Source: Colocasia esculenta (Eukaryota > Streptophyta > Magnoliopsida > Alismatales > Araceae). From it: DNA of 64,000 nt. Position numbers and translations under genes: made by a program. The notes below the pieces were generated by a model. It worked only from the letters and a program-made list of their open reading frames with translations, did no database searches and was not told the origin of the DNA. The stretch spans positions 1,240,001 to 1,304,000 of the forward strand of contig CM024753.1 in the NCBI GenBank assembly GCA_014218235.1. Direction: 5' to 3'. Shown here piece by piece: positions 43,638 through 55,348 of the stretch (within the stretch, counting starts at the first letter, position 1; every line of letters starts with the position of its first letter).

Positions 43638-43638
<1 letters not shown>

Positions 43639-46600
43639 CTAATTTCGTAGACGTATAGAGCCAAGGAGGCATGCCCCATGATCTCGTTGACCAAGAGGGG
43701 TGGGGAAGAGAGGAGCAACACAAATCCTTTGGCAGGCCCCCATCTCGAAAAGAAACAATATGGGGACGATAACAAGGACAAGGTAAGCGTGACCCCAACA
43801 TTAATTAGCCCCTGCATGACAACAAGATAAGAAAAACACGGTGGAGAGGCTTCAAAACACGGAACAATTTGCCATGCACAAGCGTGGTCCTACTACTCCA
43901 CGCAGTGCCAGCAGCAAACCCCCGGATGCATGCAAAACCTACTGGCACTGCTTCGACATGTCATACGCCCCCTGCCATGGCACATGGCACCGGCACCACC
44001 CCCCACCGAGGGCAGTGTGTGTTATACCAGGAAGGTGCAGTATATGGAGTTTTTTAACTGTTCCAAGTGAGATCATGCACGGTGGTAGAACCCACCCCCA
44101 ACCCTCCACAGGAGTTGCAGCATGCAGCAGTGAGATCTGATTAATTGTTGTGTGTTTTTTGCTCACTGGTTCCTGCTTTTAGATACAATATTGGAGCAAA
44201 ACTCTCGTGGCGTAGGATCCAAAGCCTTTGCAGCAGTACTGGCAGAAGAACTGTTCGGCAAATCCTCCTAGAAGCTTTGAGGCCAGCTGCACGCCTGGTT
44301 GTGGGTGTTTTGCTAGCTGTGTTGCGTTCTTCTTCGCTCACTGTTTAATTTGATGTCTTGATGTGCCCACGCAGCTAGCGCAAACCTTGGCTAGAAACGA
44401 TCCAACTCTCGCAGCAACACTGTTTACAGATCCCCCGAGCAGTTTGTGGGACTAAAACTTGTGTGCTTTAATTTGTTCACTGCTCACCGCTGTTTCTGAT
44501 GTGGCCCACAGCTCCTAGCTAGCAGAGATTGGTATTCTTCGCATGCCCTACCTACCCGAGTTGTGCGTTCCATGGGATTGGAAAGGTGTGGAAGGACATT
44601 GGATGATAAGGAGACAATTAGGCTGCAATGGGAAGTTTTATTCTCCCCTCCCTCAGAGGGGTGGCCCCCTTGATGGTGTACTAATTACTGTGCCTCCTTG
44701 TGGTTGTGAAGAGATCCTACGGTGGGGATTCTCCCATCATGCCCCATATGAAGATATGGACAATGTGAGAGGATGTTGTGCACTGCTGTTATTGGTAACA
44801 TTTGGCTCCAACACAGGTTGCAGAACCAGTCCTGGTTTGAATATTGGTATCCTTCAGAAAGTTTTTTTTGGAGAGCATGGTTATCCAATACCTTTTTTTT
44901 TTTTGGAGAGCATGTTATAATCTCTTGAGCATGGTTATCCAATACCTGTGCATAAACTGCAGTGTGTATTGTATCAACCAGATCTAGCAAAATAAGTTCC
45001 CGTATATATATGCTCCAAAGCTCAAGTATAAGGTTGCATTAATTCCAACCTTCATGCCAGTCTTTTACACAGTTGTTATCATACTTCTAGAGATTATAAC
45101 AGCAGGTCTCATGGAGTACCAGAAGCAAATATGTTTCAGTCCTAATTAAAACTAAGTGATTCAAGCACATGATTACGGAATATATTAAAACCAACCATGA
45201 TCAGGAGGAAACTATATATATATGTAGGAATTAAAATGATGGATTAGCCACACAAAAAAATTGAATACTGGGCAGGAAAAAAGGGATGCATGAGAAAAGA
45301 TGACAAACAAGGCAGTGCCAGTACTCATATGCTTTAATCCCAAGGCAGTCAATTGGTGCAGGAGTACTGGGAGATTCACAGAATCTCACCAGACTACGTA
45401 CGAAGTCTTTCTGTAATGTGGGACTAGCTACAGTACAAACATGCTCTCATTTCAAATCATATGAATCAGTCTCATGACATATTTACAGATAATTCTGTTG
45501 CCCAAATTCGAAAAATTTCCAACATTAATCTGCCCTAAATCGTAAAAGTAATGATGGGTTTATGTTTAATTAATATGCAAATCACTCAGAGATTAAAAAG
45601 GGTTCTCTTTAATTTGGCACTTATAGGCTTGTTATACCCTTGAATGATTGGGAAGACAACTCCAATTATGAAGAAGGATTGGGGGGGAGGCCATCCAAAG
45701 AACTGCCGTTCATATGCTTTACTGTTGGGTTAGGGTAGCGAACTGTGAAAGAAATGGTGACTTGTCGTGGGTAGCTGTTATTGCAGGTGGTACAAAAGAC
45801 TGTAGTTACCAGGAACAGTACGTAGTTAATGCTAATCCCCATTAAAGGGGCCCTTCCCATAAAGCCTGTGAAAGCTATCTTTAAACGCCCACCCATTTGC
45901 ACCATCCACTTATGTATCAATATTGTTGTCAAATTGCCATTAGCACTACCCACTGAGCACTGAATAAGGCAAGGTGACAGCGGGGGCATCAAATATGGAA
46001 GAAGGAGAAGGTAAGAAGAAAAGAGTCTGGTAAAACATTGGGGGGAACCACCTTCTTGTGTGCACCTAATGGGGGAATATCTCATGAGGGTGAGAGACAC
46101 AGAAGGGTGTGTGAGGCCCTGCAATGACCAGAAAGTGTGGTCTCAGTACTGTCACTTATTGGAGGAATATTATTGTGGCGTGGGACTGAAAAAAGCTACA
46201 AACCCTTTGTTGGATATGGAGAATGAAGCTTTTTCCCCCTTCCATATCCACACATGATACAAAATCTTCGTGTGGGATGTTAAAAGGGAAATTAAATTAA
46301 TTTGCATGTACTGCATGCCCCTCCTTATAATAAGAGGAATTATATATACAAATGATGAAGAACTTGTGTGTGGGCTCTTGCACACGTGTGCGTGCACACG
46401 CCCACATGGGCATGGGAGAGGGAGAGAGATCTGCCATTCGTGGTGCATGGGTCAATTGACAACTCTTCCATCAACACATGGGATCAAACAAGAAGATTAT
46501 TTGGAGCATTTGGTTCATGATCCATAAGTACACGGGATGGTTAATTAATCATGGAATTCAAAATTTCTAAAGGTGTGATGTGCAATTTTCCTAAGTTAGG

Positions 46601-46840
46601 GTTTGGTGAAGGTCAAAACCCTGAGGAACATTTGGACAATTATTTATTCCACCTGGGGACGTGGGAGTCAGACAAATTAACGAGCTTGCAAGTAGTGGAT
46701 TTGGTCATTAATCCACAGCTGTAAACAGGTAACATGATGGGAAAAGAAGTGGCCTAGCTAGCTAGCTAGCTAGATGAGAAGAACTAGTAATCCCCACCCA
46801 ATAATAAATTTTATATGGAAAAGCAAAATAAAAATGGATC
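43638..46840. other. Intergenic region upstream of KANADI
   Basis: No supported gene. A short duplication of GGAGAGCATGGTTATCCAATACCT lies at 44870-44946. A (CTAG)n run is at 46752-46773. The upstream part may hold regulatory sites of the KANADI gene, none recognisable by eye. Confidence 0.5.
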
Positions 46841-46841
46841 C

Positions 46842-46850
46842 TTATAAAAG
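46842..46850 (+). promoter_or_regulatory. Candidate TATA box of the KANADI gene
   Basis: TTATAAAAG lies 585 bp before the start codon and ahead of a CT-rich leader. It is the best TATA-like match upstream. The long implied leader leaves some doubt. Confidence 0.4.
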
Positions 46851-47003
46851 ATATTGTAAAAAAAAAAACCTGCATGTCCTAAAAGAGATGGGGCTGAGTA
46901 AGGTAGGGGGATGTACTGAAAGTTAAAGTCTTACACTGGAACTTCTCTTTTCTTCTCAAAAAGAAAAGCAAATGTGAAAAAGAGTAAAAAAAAGAATCGA
47001 AGC

Positions 47004-47029
47004 CTCTCTCTCTCTCTCTCTCTCTCTCT
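47004..47029 (+). repeat. CT microsatellite in the KANADI leader
   Basis: A (CT)13 run begins a 350-bp pyrimidine-rich leader (47004-47360), a common feature of plant 5' untranslated regions. Confidence 0.9.
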
Positions 47030-47434
47030 TCATGTGCTTGTGTGTGTGTCTCTCTCCCTTCGTGTGTGTTTGTCCACAACCCACGTCCACAAAAGAAACA
47101 CATTCTTCCTTTCTCCTCTCGCTCTCGCTCTCTCTCTCCTACTATCGAAGACATCCATACCAGCAGCCAGTGTCATTTCCCTGCACATACGAGAAGAAGC
47201 CACCACTTTCACTCCCCATCTCAAAGACATTACCTCCCCTCCCTCTCACACCCCACATTCCCCAACCTTCCCTCTCCTCCCCTCCCAACCCCTTCCTCTC
47301 CTCATCATCTCCTCCCTGCCCACATCCCTAGTCCTCCTCTCTTTTCAACTCTCCTTGCCTTCCCTACGCTTCCAAAGCTCCAGCTACAAGAAGAAGCCTA
47401 TATCATATCACAGCAGAAGACTACCATTCTGTGA

Positions 47435-48143
47435 ATGGAGCTCTTCCCTGCACAACCAGACCTGTCCCTGCAGATAAGCCCCCCGAGCAGCAAGCCCGCG
47501 CAGGGCTGGGGGAGGAGGCCGGCGGACGAGGGTATGGATATGGAGTTCTGGAGGAGACAGCCTGCCCTCGATTCCCACAGCAGCAGCAACAGTAGCGTCA
47601 CCAACCCTCCCTCCTCCTCCCCCTCCTCCTCCTCATGGATGGCGCCGGCCAAGGCCGACACCGCCGGTTTCGAGCTCTCCCCGGCCAACCCAGCCGCCTC
47701 GGAAACTATGGCCAGCAACGGCAGCCTCAGTACCCTGCAGCAGCTCCGCGGGCAGCACCTTCACCACGCCCACCAGCAGCAGCACTTCTACGCCCTCCCC
47801 CACCACCACCACCACTTCTCCCAGCAGGACCTCGGGTGCGCCCAGCAGGACCTCGGGCAGCTGCTGCGACCGATACGGGGGATCCCCGTGTACCACCACA
47901 ACCCCGCCGCCGGCTCCTTCCCTTTCCTGCAGCACCACCACCATCACCACCAGCCTCCGCCGCTCTGCGACGCCGCCTCCACCACGGCAGCGTCGACGCT
48001 GTTCATGACGCAGGGCCTGCAGAAGTCGCGGTTCCAGTCCAGGTTCCCCGCCAAGCGCAACATGAGGGCGCCTAGGATGCGCTGGACCTCCATTCTCCAT
48101 GCCCGCTTCGTCCACGCCGTCGAGCTCCTGGGTGGCCATGAGA
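47435..48143 (+). CDS. KAN: KANADI exon 1
   Basis: This exon encodes residues 1-236 plus one base: the whole low-complexity N terminus and the first half of the GARP domain, to VHAVELLGGHE. The donor is GAGA|GTACGC. Confidence 0.95.
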
Positions 48144-51100
48144 GTACGCTTCTAGTTCCATTTCTTTTGCTTTTTGGATCATCTCGATCACAATTTCCGT
48201 CAGATAATTCACTCGACGAGGAGGTGTTGGGTTGCAATCCTTATGCTTCTGCATCATTTTTCTCTCTGGGTCTCAGGAGCCACACCCAAGTCTGTTCTTG
48301 AGCTCATGGATGTCAAAGATCTCACCTTGGCTCATGTGAAATCTCATCTACAGGTAACAAAATCTGCTTCTCTCTCTTTCTCTCTCTCTCTCTCTACCTT
48401 GTGTCTTGGTGTTGCACTTGGCTAGGGGCCGGGAGAACTGAAAAGGAGTTTTTAAGATCTGCATAAAGTCTCAATCTTTTTACTTCCCCATGGCTTGGTC
48501 TGGTTTTCTTTGTGTTTTTTTTCTTCCCCTCTCTCTTTCTCTCCCCCCCTCCCCCCTCACTTTTCTTTTCCTCCAAGTTTGTTCCTGTGAATCCCATTCT
48601 CAGATGATAAAAGAATCCTCTCATGGTTTGCTGCTCTTAGATGGGTCTTGGTCTTTCACTTGGAAGATGATGAAATATAAAGGTCTTCTTCAAAATTTGA
48701 GGAAGAACCCCTTCTTCAACCCTTTTAGTTGAACTTCTTCCCTTTCCACTCTCACGCATTGTCTCTGATATGTATATTTATGCAAAAGAAAAGAAAGAAA
48801 CTCCTCGCCTCCCAAGAAAAAAGAAGATTGAAAGATCTCTCTCTCTCTTCCCTAGAGATCTGTAGACACACAGCAAGTTGTGAAGCAGCTTTTTACTTGG
48901 AAGCAGAAAGATATGCCAATGAAAGGGAGAAAAGGAGAGGAAAATTATTACTAGGTGGTGATCACAAGAAAAGCCAAGGCAACAAGAGCCTGACCCAGCC
49001 TAACAGTCCAGGCTTGGGGCTTGTGAATGAGCTCAAAAGAAAAATAGAACCATTCTTCTACGGGATAAAAACAAAGAAAACAAAGAGAAGAACAGGTATA
49101 GAGAGAGAGAACGCAAGGCACAGGCAAAGTACAATGTGCTATCATTTCTCAATTATTTAAGGCCCCTTTAACACACACATACACACAGCTTTTATCCATC
49201 TTATGGGCAATCATACTCACATATATAAGAGCCTTGGCCTCCCAGAAACCTACATTTATCAGTACCCCATGCAGGCCTACACGGGCTTTGTCGATACATG
49301 TAGGGGATGCCATGCTATACCCTTTCGGATACATAGCGTGAGCTAATCGTGGTTTAAAAAACTGCCTCCTTTCTCTTAATCTTCCCTGGCCATCTCTCCA
49401 TAGTACGTTAATGTTCTAGAGGTTACCTTTTGCAACTTCTACAACTTGTACTCCTTTGTGATTGCAGATGTATCGCACCGTGAAGAACACTGACAGGCCA
49501 CCAGCTTCTTCGGGTATCTCATCCACACTTGCTCACTCCCACAACTGTTATATTTGTCTTCTTCTCAGCCTTGTGAGAAGAAATTAAATTATTCATATAT
49601 AATATTTTAACTTCCAGTTAATTAGAAGGAATGTGTGAAGTGATGGTTGTCTCTACTGATTTTTCTAGGGCAATCCGATGGGTTTGAGAACGGGTCTGCA
49701 GGAGAGATCTCAGACGACAACTTGGTGGACATGCAGAGCTCACGTGGATGCCAATCATCACCTCAGCAAGGGAGGTCAGCCATGCATCAAGATCCGGATT
49801 ATTGCAGCCTGTGGAGCAATTCCTCAAGGTGATGACAAGTTCATTTCTGTGGTCTTTCTTCCTATCTAGCTTCTTGAATGCACATTATCTTCTGCGGATA
49901 GAGCTGTTTGCTGTCTTAACTCATCAGCGAACGTCTATATTCTTTGAGGAGTTAGCATGATACATCTGTAGGATCCTATGCAAATTCCTTGGTTGCAATC
50001 TTATCCCACCTCCAACTATTACAGCTTTGGCCAACAGAAGTTTTTCTTTTTCTGCCTATGTTTCTTTAATCTATTAATTGTTCGAGCACAAGAAAGGAAG
50101 AATATCCTTCCTCCTTGTACCCTATTGCTATTGGACGCAGGCGCTTAGAGTATTTAATTCTCTTTAAGGGTAAGATTGTAGGATAAAAGTATCTGCAGCT
50201 CATGGAGCTCAAAGATGTCCTTGTCCACTTACTGGGTATGCTTATATTCTCCTTTCCTGAGCTACAGTAGTATGTTTCTATATTAAAAAAATCCGTATTA
50301 TCCCTAGGGTATGCTTATATTCTCCCACAGGAGTAGATTAATTTCCAAAAGACGAGAGGTATTATTAGATCTGCTCTCCATTTATTGTGCATTTTTCTGA
50401 CATCATATAAATTAATGATATAGTTCAATTCGATTTCCGTAGATTTGATGGAAGAATCCAAATGGGGCATGAGAGGATGGGCCTATACATCCAAACGTGC
50501 AAGCTTAGCTCATGTCCACCTAATTAATATGCCACCCTAAAGAGGATTCCGATTTTTGGTGAAGAACAGTGAAATGTACTCTATTTTACCTAGCATGTGA
50601 AGGATCATGATGATGATGATGCAACATAACGTTAGCTGATAAAAATTTCACTTGCACCTAAGTATATAAGGTTGCTCTAGCTAAGTTCTATACTTTGCGT
50701 CAGCTCAGCTAAAGGTGCAGCACAAAAGTCTAAACTGGCGTACTGCATCCTATACGTAGTCAGAACAGTAATTAAATGAGGCAGGGATTTCAAATATGGG
50801 TTTCATGAAAATAGAAAAGTTCCACTTTCTCTCTATATATATCTCTCTCTAACATACCATGCAAGTGTCCACAAAAAGCATCTGAGAACATACCTTTGTT
50901 CCCTCTGTCCAGGATATCAGGTGAACAATGACCACCATGATGGTGCAATGATCCCTTGAAGCAGTTTAAAAAGAGAGGGGGGGGGGGTCTACAATTCTCC
51001 CATTCCAAGAAACACACTCATTTAAAATCAACCTGAAAAGGGACACCCCTCCCTTTAGGATTTGGTGGGTACCAGTGGCCTGAGGGACTGGGTCCCCATG

Positions 51101-52365
51101 GAGGTAGAAACCCATGGCTTGCCCAGTAAAACCAGTCCTTGAAACTTCCTTGCAGTTTCTTCTATGGGTAATGGGACATCACATGGGATTTCAACTTTAT
51201 TTTCGATCGGCACAAAACAAGCTGATAAAGCTAGTCTGGTTTATTTTGCAGGCTAATAGTAAAAGATGGCTTTCTTTACTCAGACTGCTTTTCTCATGCA
51301 TGGATTTCACCCCTCATGGAAATGACACCCCTCTCTCTCTCTCTCTCTTATATATCTCTCAATATCTCTGTCTCTTTGGTGGTCTTTACAGCAGAGGGGG
51401 CTGGTTGCATGGCAAACCAAGGGATACTAGCAGTGGGAGCATCCCTTCTCTTGAGGTACAGTACACCACCCAACCCCCATCTCTTAACTGGCATGGCATG
51501 TATGTCTTCTCTGCAAAGAATGCTAAAGACTGCAAAGGATTTAAATGTATGAAAAAGGTGAACCTTCTTTGACATCCAGCAAGAATGACCCCAAAGGAAG
51601 ACCACCACCTCCCCTTTCTTTACCCCCCCCCCCTCCTTTAACAACACCCCCCCCCCCCGCCCCACACACACAGACACACACAGCCTTCCACCCACACTGT
51701 TGCTTTCACACTATTATTGAGTAATGTTGGGAGTCTCTTTTAGTCCTCTTTGGACTCTCATTGAACAGACACCTTCCCCTCCCCATGGTGAGTAAGAGTA
51801 GAAGGTTAAGACCATGAGAAGTGCGACAAGGATGGTTGATCTTGAGCCCTCCCCAGCCCGTGTAGAAAAGACAAAAGGATGGTGGAGGGCGGCATGGTCA
51901 TTCCGACATGGGCCAACCGCATCGTTCAGACAAAAACCGCACCTAATAATCCCTTCTCTCCTCACTCTTTCCCCCTGCCGCGAAAACTACTACCAGTCCA
52001 TCACCTCATCAACTCTGACACAGCATGGTCACCATCACTGCTACACCCTTAAAGAAAAGGAGCCACCACCTTTTGATCCTGTGTGATGGTAGATAGAGAG
52101 ATCCTTATCAACAGCTACACTATACACCACAGTGTACACGAAGATACCAACAAAGGTGCATGGTTAAGTTTATTCTTCTTTCCTTCGCTTTTTTTGGCAC
52201 AAAGGCAGTGATATGCTCGGTTTCTTTTGCTTTTTGAACTCGCAGAAGGAGATGGAGCAACATGAAGGGGTGGACGGAGGAGGGTGCGATCTCAACTCCT
52301 CTTGCTTGACGGAGACCAGCTCCATGAAGCCCAACCTCGAGTTCACCCTGGGGAGGTCTCACTGA
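47435..52365 (+). CDS. KAN: KANADI-type GARP transcription factor (gene span)
   Basis: KANADI proteins are nuclear repressors that set abaxial (lower-side) fate in lateral organs and limit HD-ZIP III and auxin genes. Six exons (47435-48143, 48277-48353, 49468-49513, 49669-49828, 51392-51455, 52246-52365) join in frame to 391 aa. Landmarks: N-terminal PDLSLQISPP (about residues 8-17, EAR-like LxLxI), a Ser-rich stretch (about 48-67), Gln/His-rich runs (about 105-175), and the GARP/Myb-like DNA-binding domain from KRNMRAPRMRWT (about 207) through HARFVHAVELLGGHE, ATPKSVLELMDVKDLTLAHV and KSHLQMYRTVKNTDR (about 273). WSNSS, GWLHGKPRDTSSGSIPSLE and the closing NLEFTLGRSH are further KANADI hallmarks. 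All introns are GT-AG. The subgroup (KAN1/2 or KAN4) was not resolved. The start is the only ATG leading into PDLSLQISPP. Confidence 0.96.
48277..48353 (+). CDS. KAN: KANADI exon 2
   Basis: This exon starts after GGGTCTCAG, completes the Arg codon and encodes ATPKSVLELMDVKDLTLAHV then KSHLQ, the second half of the GARP domain. The donor is CTACAG|GTAACA. Confidence 0.96.
48354..49467 (+). other. KANADI intron 2
   Basis: This 1114-bp GT-AG intron is CT-rich near its start. It splits the SHLQ|MYR signature at the site usual for this family. No feature was seen inside. Confidence 0.85.
49468..49513 (+). CDS. KAN: KANADI exon 3
   Basis: This 46-bp exon encodes MYRTVKNTDRPPASS and the first base of Gly. 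It closes the GARP domain. The acceptor is TGATTGCAG and the donor CGG|GTATCT. Confidence 0.95.
49669..49828 (+). CDS. KAN: KANADI exon 4
   Basis: This exon encodes GQSDGFENGSAGEISDDNLV through DPDYCSLWSNSS. Ser/Gln/Asp-rich text of this kind follows the GARP domain in KANADI proteins. The acceptor is TTTTTCTAG and the donor TCAAG|GTGATG. Confidence 0.94.
49829..51391 (+). other. KANADI intron 4
   Basis: This 1563-bp intron contains a G-run (50984-50991) and CT repeats near the acceptor. It ends in TTTACAGCAG, a tandem acceptor. No other feature was seen. Confidence 0.85.
51392..51455 (+). CDS. KAN: KANADI exon 5
   Basis: This exon encodes SRGGWLHGKPRDTSSGSIPS then LE. Using the first AG (51390-51391) gives SNSSSRGGW. 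Using the second AG (51393-51394) drops one Ser. The donor is TTGAG|GTACAG. Confidence 0.92.
51456..52245 (+). other. KANADI intron 5
   Basis: This 790-bp intron has C- and CA-rich tracts at 51620-51680. It ends TTTTGAACTCGCAG. No other feature was seen. Confidence 0.85.
52246..52365 (+). CDS. KAN: KANADI exon 6
   Basis: This exon encodes KEMEQHEGVDGGGCDLNSSC through SSMKPNLEFTLGRSH and ends TGA at 52363-52365. The NLEFTLGR tail is the KANADI C-terminal signature and confirms that the gene is complete. Confidence 0.95.
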   Translation, partial: KEMEQHEGVDGGGCDLNSSCLTETSSMKPNLEFTLGRSH

Positions 52366-52632
52366 CGTTGCCGGGTCCCGGGGGGGGGGGGGGGGCTCGG
52401 GATGGGGAGAGAAGGAATCTGGGCAACCATTTGAAGGCCTCAGAAAGAGATGTAAAGAAAAGGGAACGGGGTTAGTGTTGAGAGAGAGAGAGAGAGACAA
52501 AGAGGCCAAGCTGAGACAGAAAGCAAGAAAAGGGAAAGTGAGGGAAATGAGTCTGTGAAAGGAGCATGTCTTCCATATCAAAGCTGCGAGAGCCCATGCC
52601 CAGTCGTAAATTCTCTGGTTTTTATAAAGTGT

Positions 52633-52679
<47 letters not shown>

Positions 52680-55300
52680 ACTCCTTTTGCTAGCATTATA
52701 AGGAGCAAAAGGGGTAGGGCTCTTTCTCCATTCTCATGCATGTGCACGTGGTTTACTTTGCAACAAAGGGGAGGTGGGGGTGATGAGGGGGGGGGGAGAG
52801 AGTAGCTAGCTACTTCATGAATTGTTGTTATATGGTTGGACAAACATGAATGCAAAAGATTTTTTTTTTTTTTGCCATCCTGCTCTATCTCCTTTTTCCT
52901 GGTAAGAACTGATCAGTACTTGGAACAAGTTTGCTTTAGTGTGGTGATAATGCCAAGAAAAGGGGAAAGAAGACAAGGGTCTAACATGAACCTTGCAGAG
53001 GTTTCTTTGTCCGCGGCGCTCACTTTTGTACGTAGATAGATGTTGATATCGATGGACTTTGTTTACATGAAAGAAAAAAATAATTGGTCATGAGAGACAC
53101 ATGAAACCAATCTATGAGTAAGATTTTCCAAAGGCCCATGCTTAGATATTAATTGGGAAATGATTATGGAGTGGATTCCAAGTCATAATTGTAGTTTTCA
53201 TTGCTTAGATCATATGCATGTTACATGATTAAATTAAGCTATATTTGCACCATATATTGGGCAGTGTTTTCATGGAGATGAGGTCTAGCTTTTAATTTAT
53301 AATTTCTATAATTGTGGCCCTACATGTTCTTTTTCCCACAATCTAGTTAATCAACATGTAAGTCAGTCTAATGAAGAACCAGTGAACTTTGAACTAATTA
53401 AATGGCATATGTAAGGCCTGCATTTTTTTTTCTTCCATCAGTACTGCTCCCAAAAGTGGGCATGATTATAATGCATAAACCTATACCCTTGAAACTTGAG
53501 AAAGTTTCTTGATCATCTATAGAATAGTTATTGGTCATGTAAAGAAATTGATGGAGATATGGCACACATGGAGAGACTTTGAACACATTAGAGAACAAAC
53601 AAGATAAGCCACCTCAGTGTTTGGCTTGATCCGTGGAATATACCTTAACTCAAGGAAAAGGGAAAAAGGGAGAATATGAAGATTCCATTTATAGAATTAC
53701 CAATTATTTACTAGGTTGGTGATCATGGATAGGACATGAGGAACCTTTCTTATAACTTGGCATCTAATTCTTGGATGCCACTTGTGGAGGATAAGGGATT
53801 CATATGAAATTTTTGTCCCTCATCTGAAGTGGAACGAATACATCCAAGGTATGCTTGTGACCCCCAAAAAAGACTTCCTTGGACTTTATGATGGACCTCT
53901 TCCCATCATATTTTCTCTACAGTGACACACAGACAAAGAGGAATGGACAAGTCAGGGCCAAGAGGCCTATCCAACTACTAGCATGCTTGGCTGACATATG
54001 AAAGGGGAGAAATTGAGTGTGGCATTTCTTGTGGTACAAAAAATGGCTTGTAAGGAAAAGATACTGTGATTGATGCAGGGGGTACCATGAAGGAGAGAGA
54101 GAGAGACCATGGCACAGTGAGCCCGGCCAATCGAAGATGCGACAGCGTGCCGCGGAGGCATTGGGGATGCTATGGTAGGTTGTCACTGGTTGGGCGCACA
54201 GCACCACGGTGCCGGGCATCCTTTTCATGGCCCAAACAATTTCCTTTTTTTAACATGTCTCATCACATTTCAGAGAACTATGGAAGTCATATAATGCATA
54301 GTAGCTAGGTCTCGTGATCAGACAAAACTCTTCACCTAAGGCTGAGACAAAACCTTGAAGAGAGAACCCTGAATAAAGGGGAAGAACTTACAAGAGAAGG
54401 ATCATGAGGACGAAGGTTCAGGACAGTGGGTGGGGCGCACCCCAACTATCTCCACACCATATTGTGAGCTGCTCAAGCACAGCTTCATTATAATATGTTC
54501 TCTTGTGCCATTGTGATAGACCCCCAACAGTGTAAGAATACATGGTATCTAGATAGATTTGTAACAAAGGAACACGAAAAGCAGAGCAAAGCATTACTAG
54601 GAGATTGCACTTGGCTCTTCTATCTGTCTTTTTTTTTTAATCTTTGGTGAGTTAAGATGACAAGGCCAAGTACACTCTGCTACCTTCCTTGTTTCAGCTT
54701 TGAGCTGCAGAAACATTGTTTGCAAACATTATTTTGGAACTTGGGGAGAAAAGGCAGAGTTGGGGTGTGGGACTCAAATGGGGGAATGAAGTATTTGGTG
54801 TCAGTGGGGAAACTGTGTTGGACTAGAAAAGGGGTAAGAAGTAGAATTTCTAATTTAAGAAATAGGTAAGATAAATTTAAGTAGAAGGTCATCCTGTACA
54901 GTTCATTAACATAGAACAGAGAGGATCGTCTTAAAAGAGGGAGAGGCAAACAAATTGGTGATACCTAAAAATATGCAATAAAGAAAGGGGAGCTATCTCC
55001 CATTTGGGACACAGTGGCTGTGACAGTTGGGTGAAGAAGGAAAGCAAGTATCATCTCTTTCCTCTCCATATATATGTTTCTGTAGAATGCCTCTCTGCAA
55101 CTTTTCCCTTCTCTTCTCCCCAGGGGTTCAAAGAGAGAGACTGAGATCACACAGGGAAGAGCCCCAACACTGTTCCTACGTAGTGTGGGAGCCTTGCCCA
55201 GTCAAGACAAGGGTAGAAAAGAATCGAAGGGAAAGAGAAACAAACAGGCTCCTCCTTTTCCCTGACCAGAAAAGAGAAGAAAGTAAAAGGAACATACTAA
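52366..55300. other. Region downstream of KANADI
   Basis: No supported gene. It includes the probable 3' trailer of KANADI (with GA repeats at about 52480-52497), a (GA)22 run at 52633-52676, and unique AT-rich DNA. No AATAAA stands out close to the stop. Confidence 0.5.
52633..52676. repeat. GA microsatellite
   Basis: A pure (GA)22 run. Confidence 0.95.
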
Positions 55301-55348
55301 TTATATATATATATATATATATATTATAGAGAGAGAGAGAGAGAGAGA
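55301..55348. repeat. Compound AT/GA microsatellite
   Basis: An (AT)n run is directly followed by (GA)11. Confidence 0.95.

Noticed and set aside
47633..48237. Other-frame ORFs (146 aa plus, 168 aa minus) over KANADI exon 1
   Set aside because: Shadows of the GC-rich KANADI frame. The KANADI frame carries the GARP domain and splices in frame.
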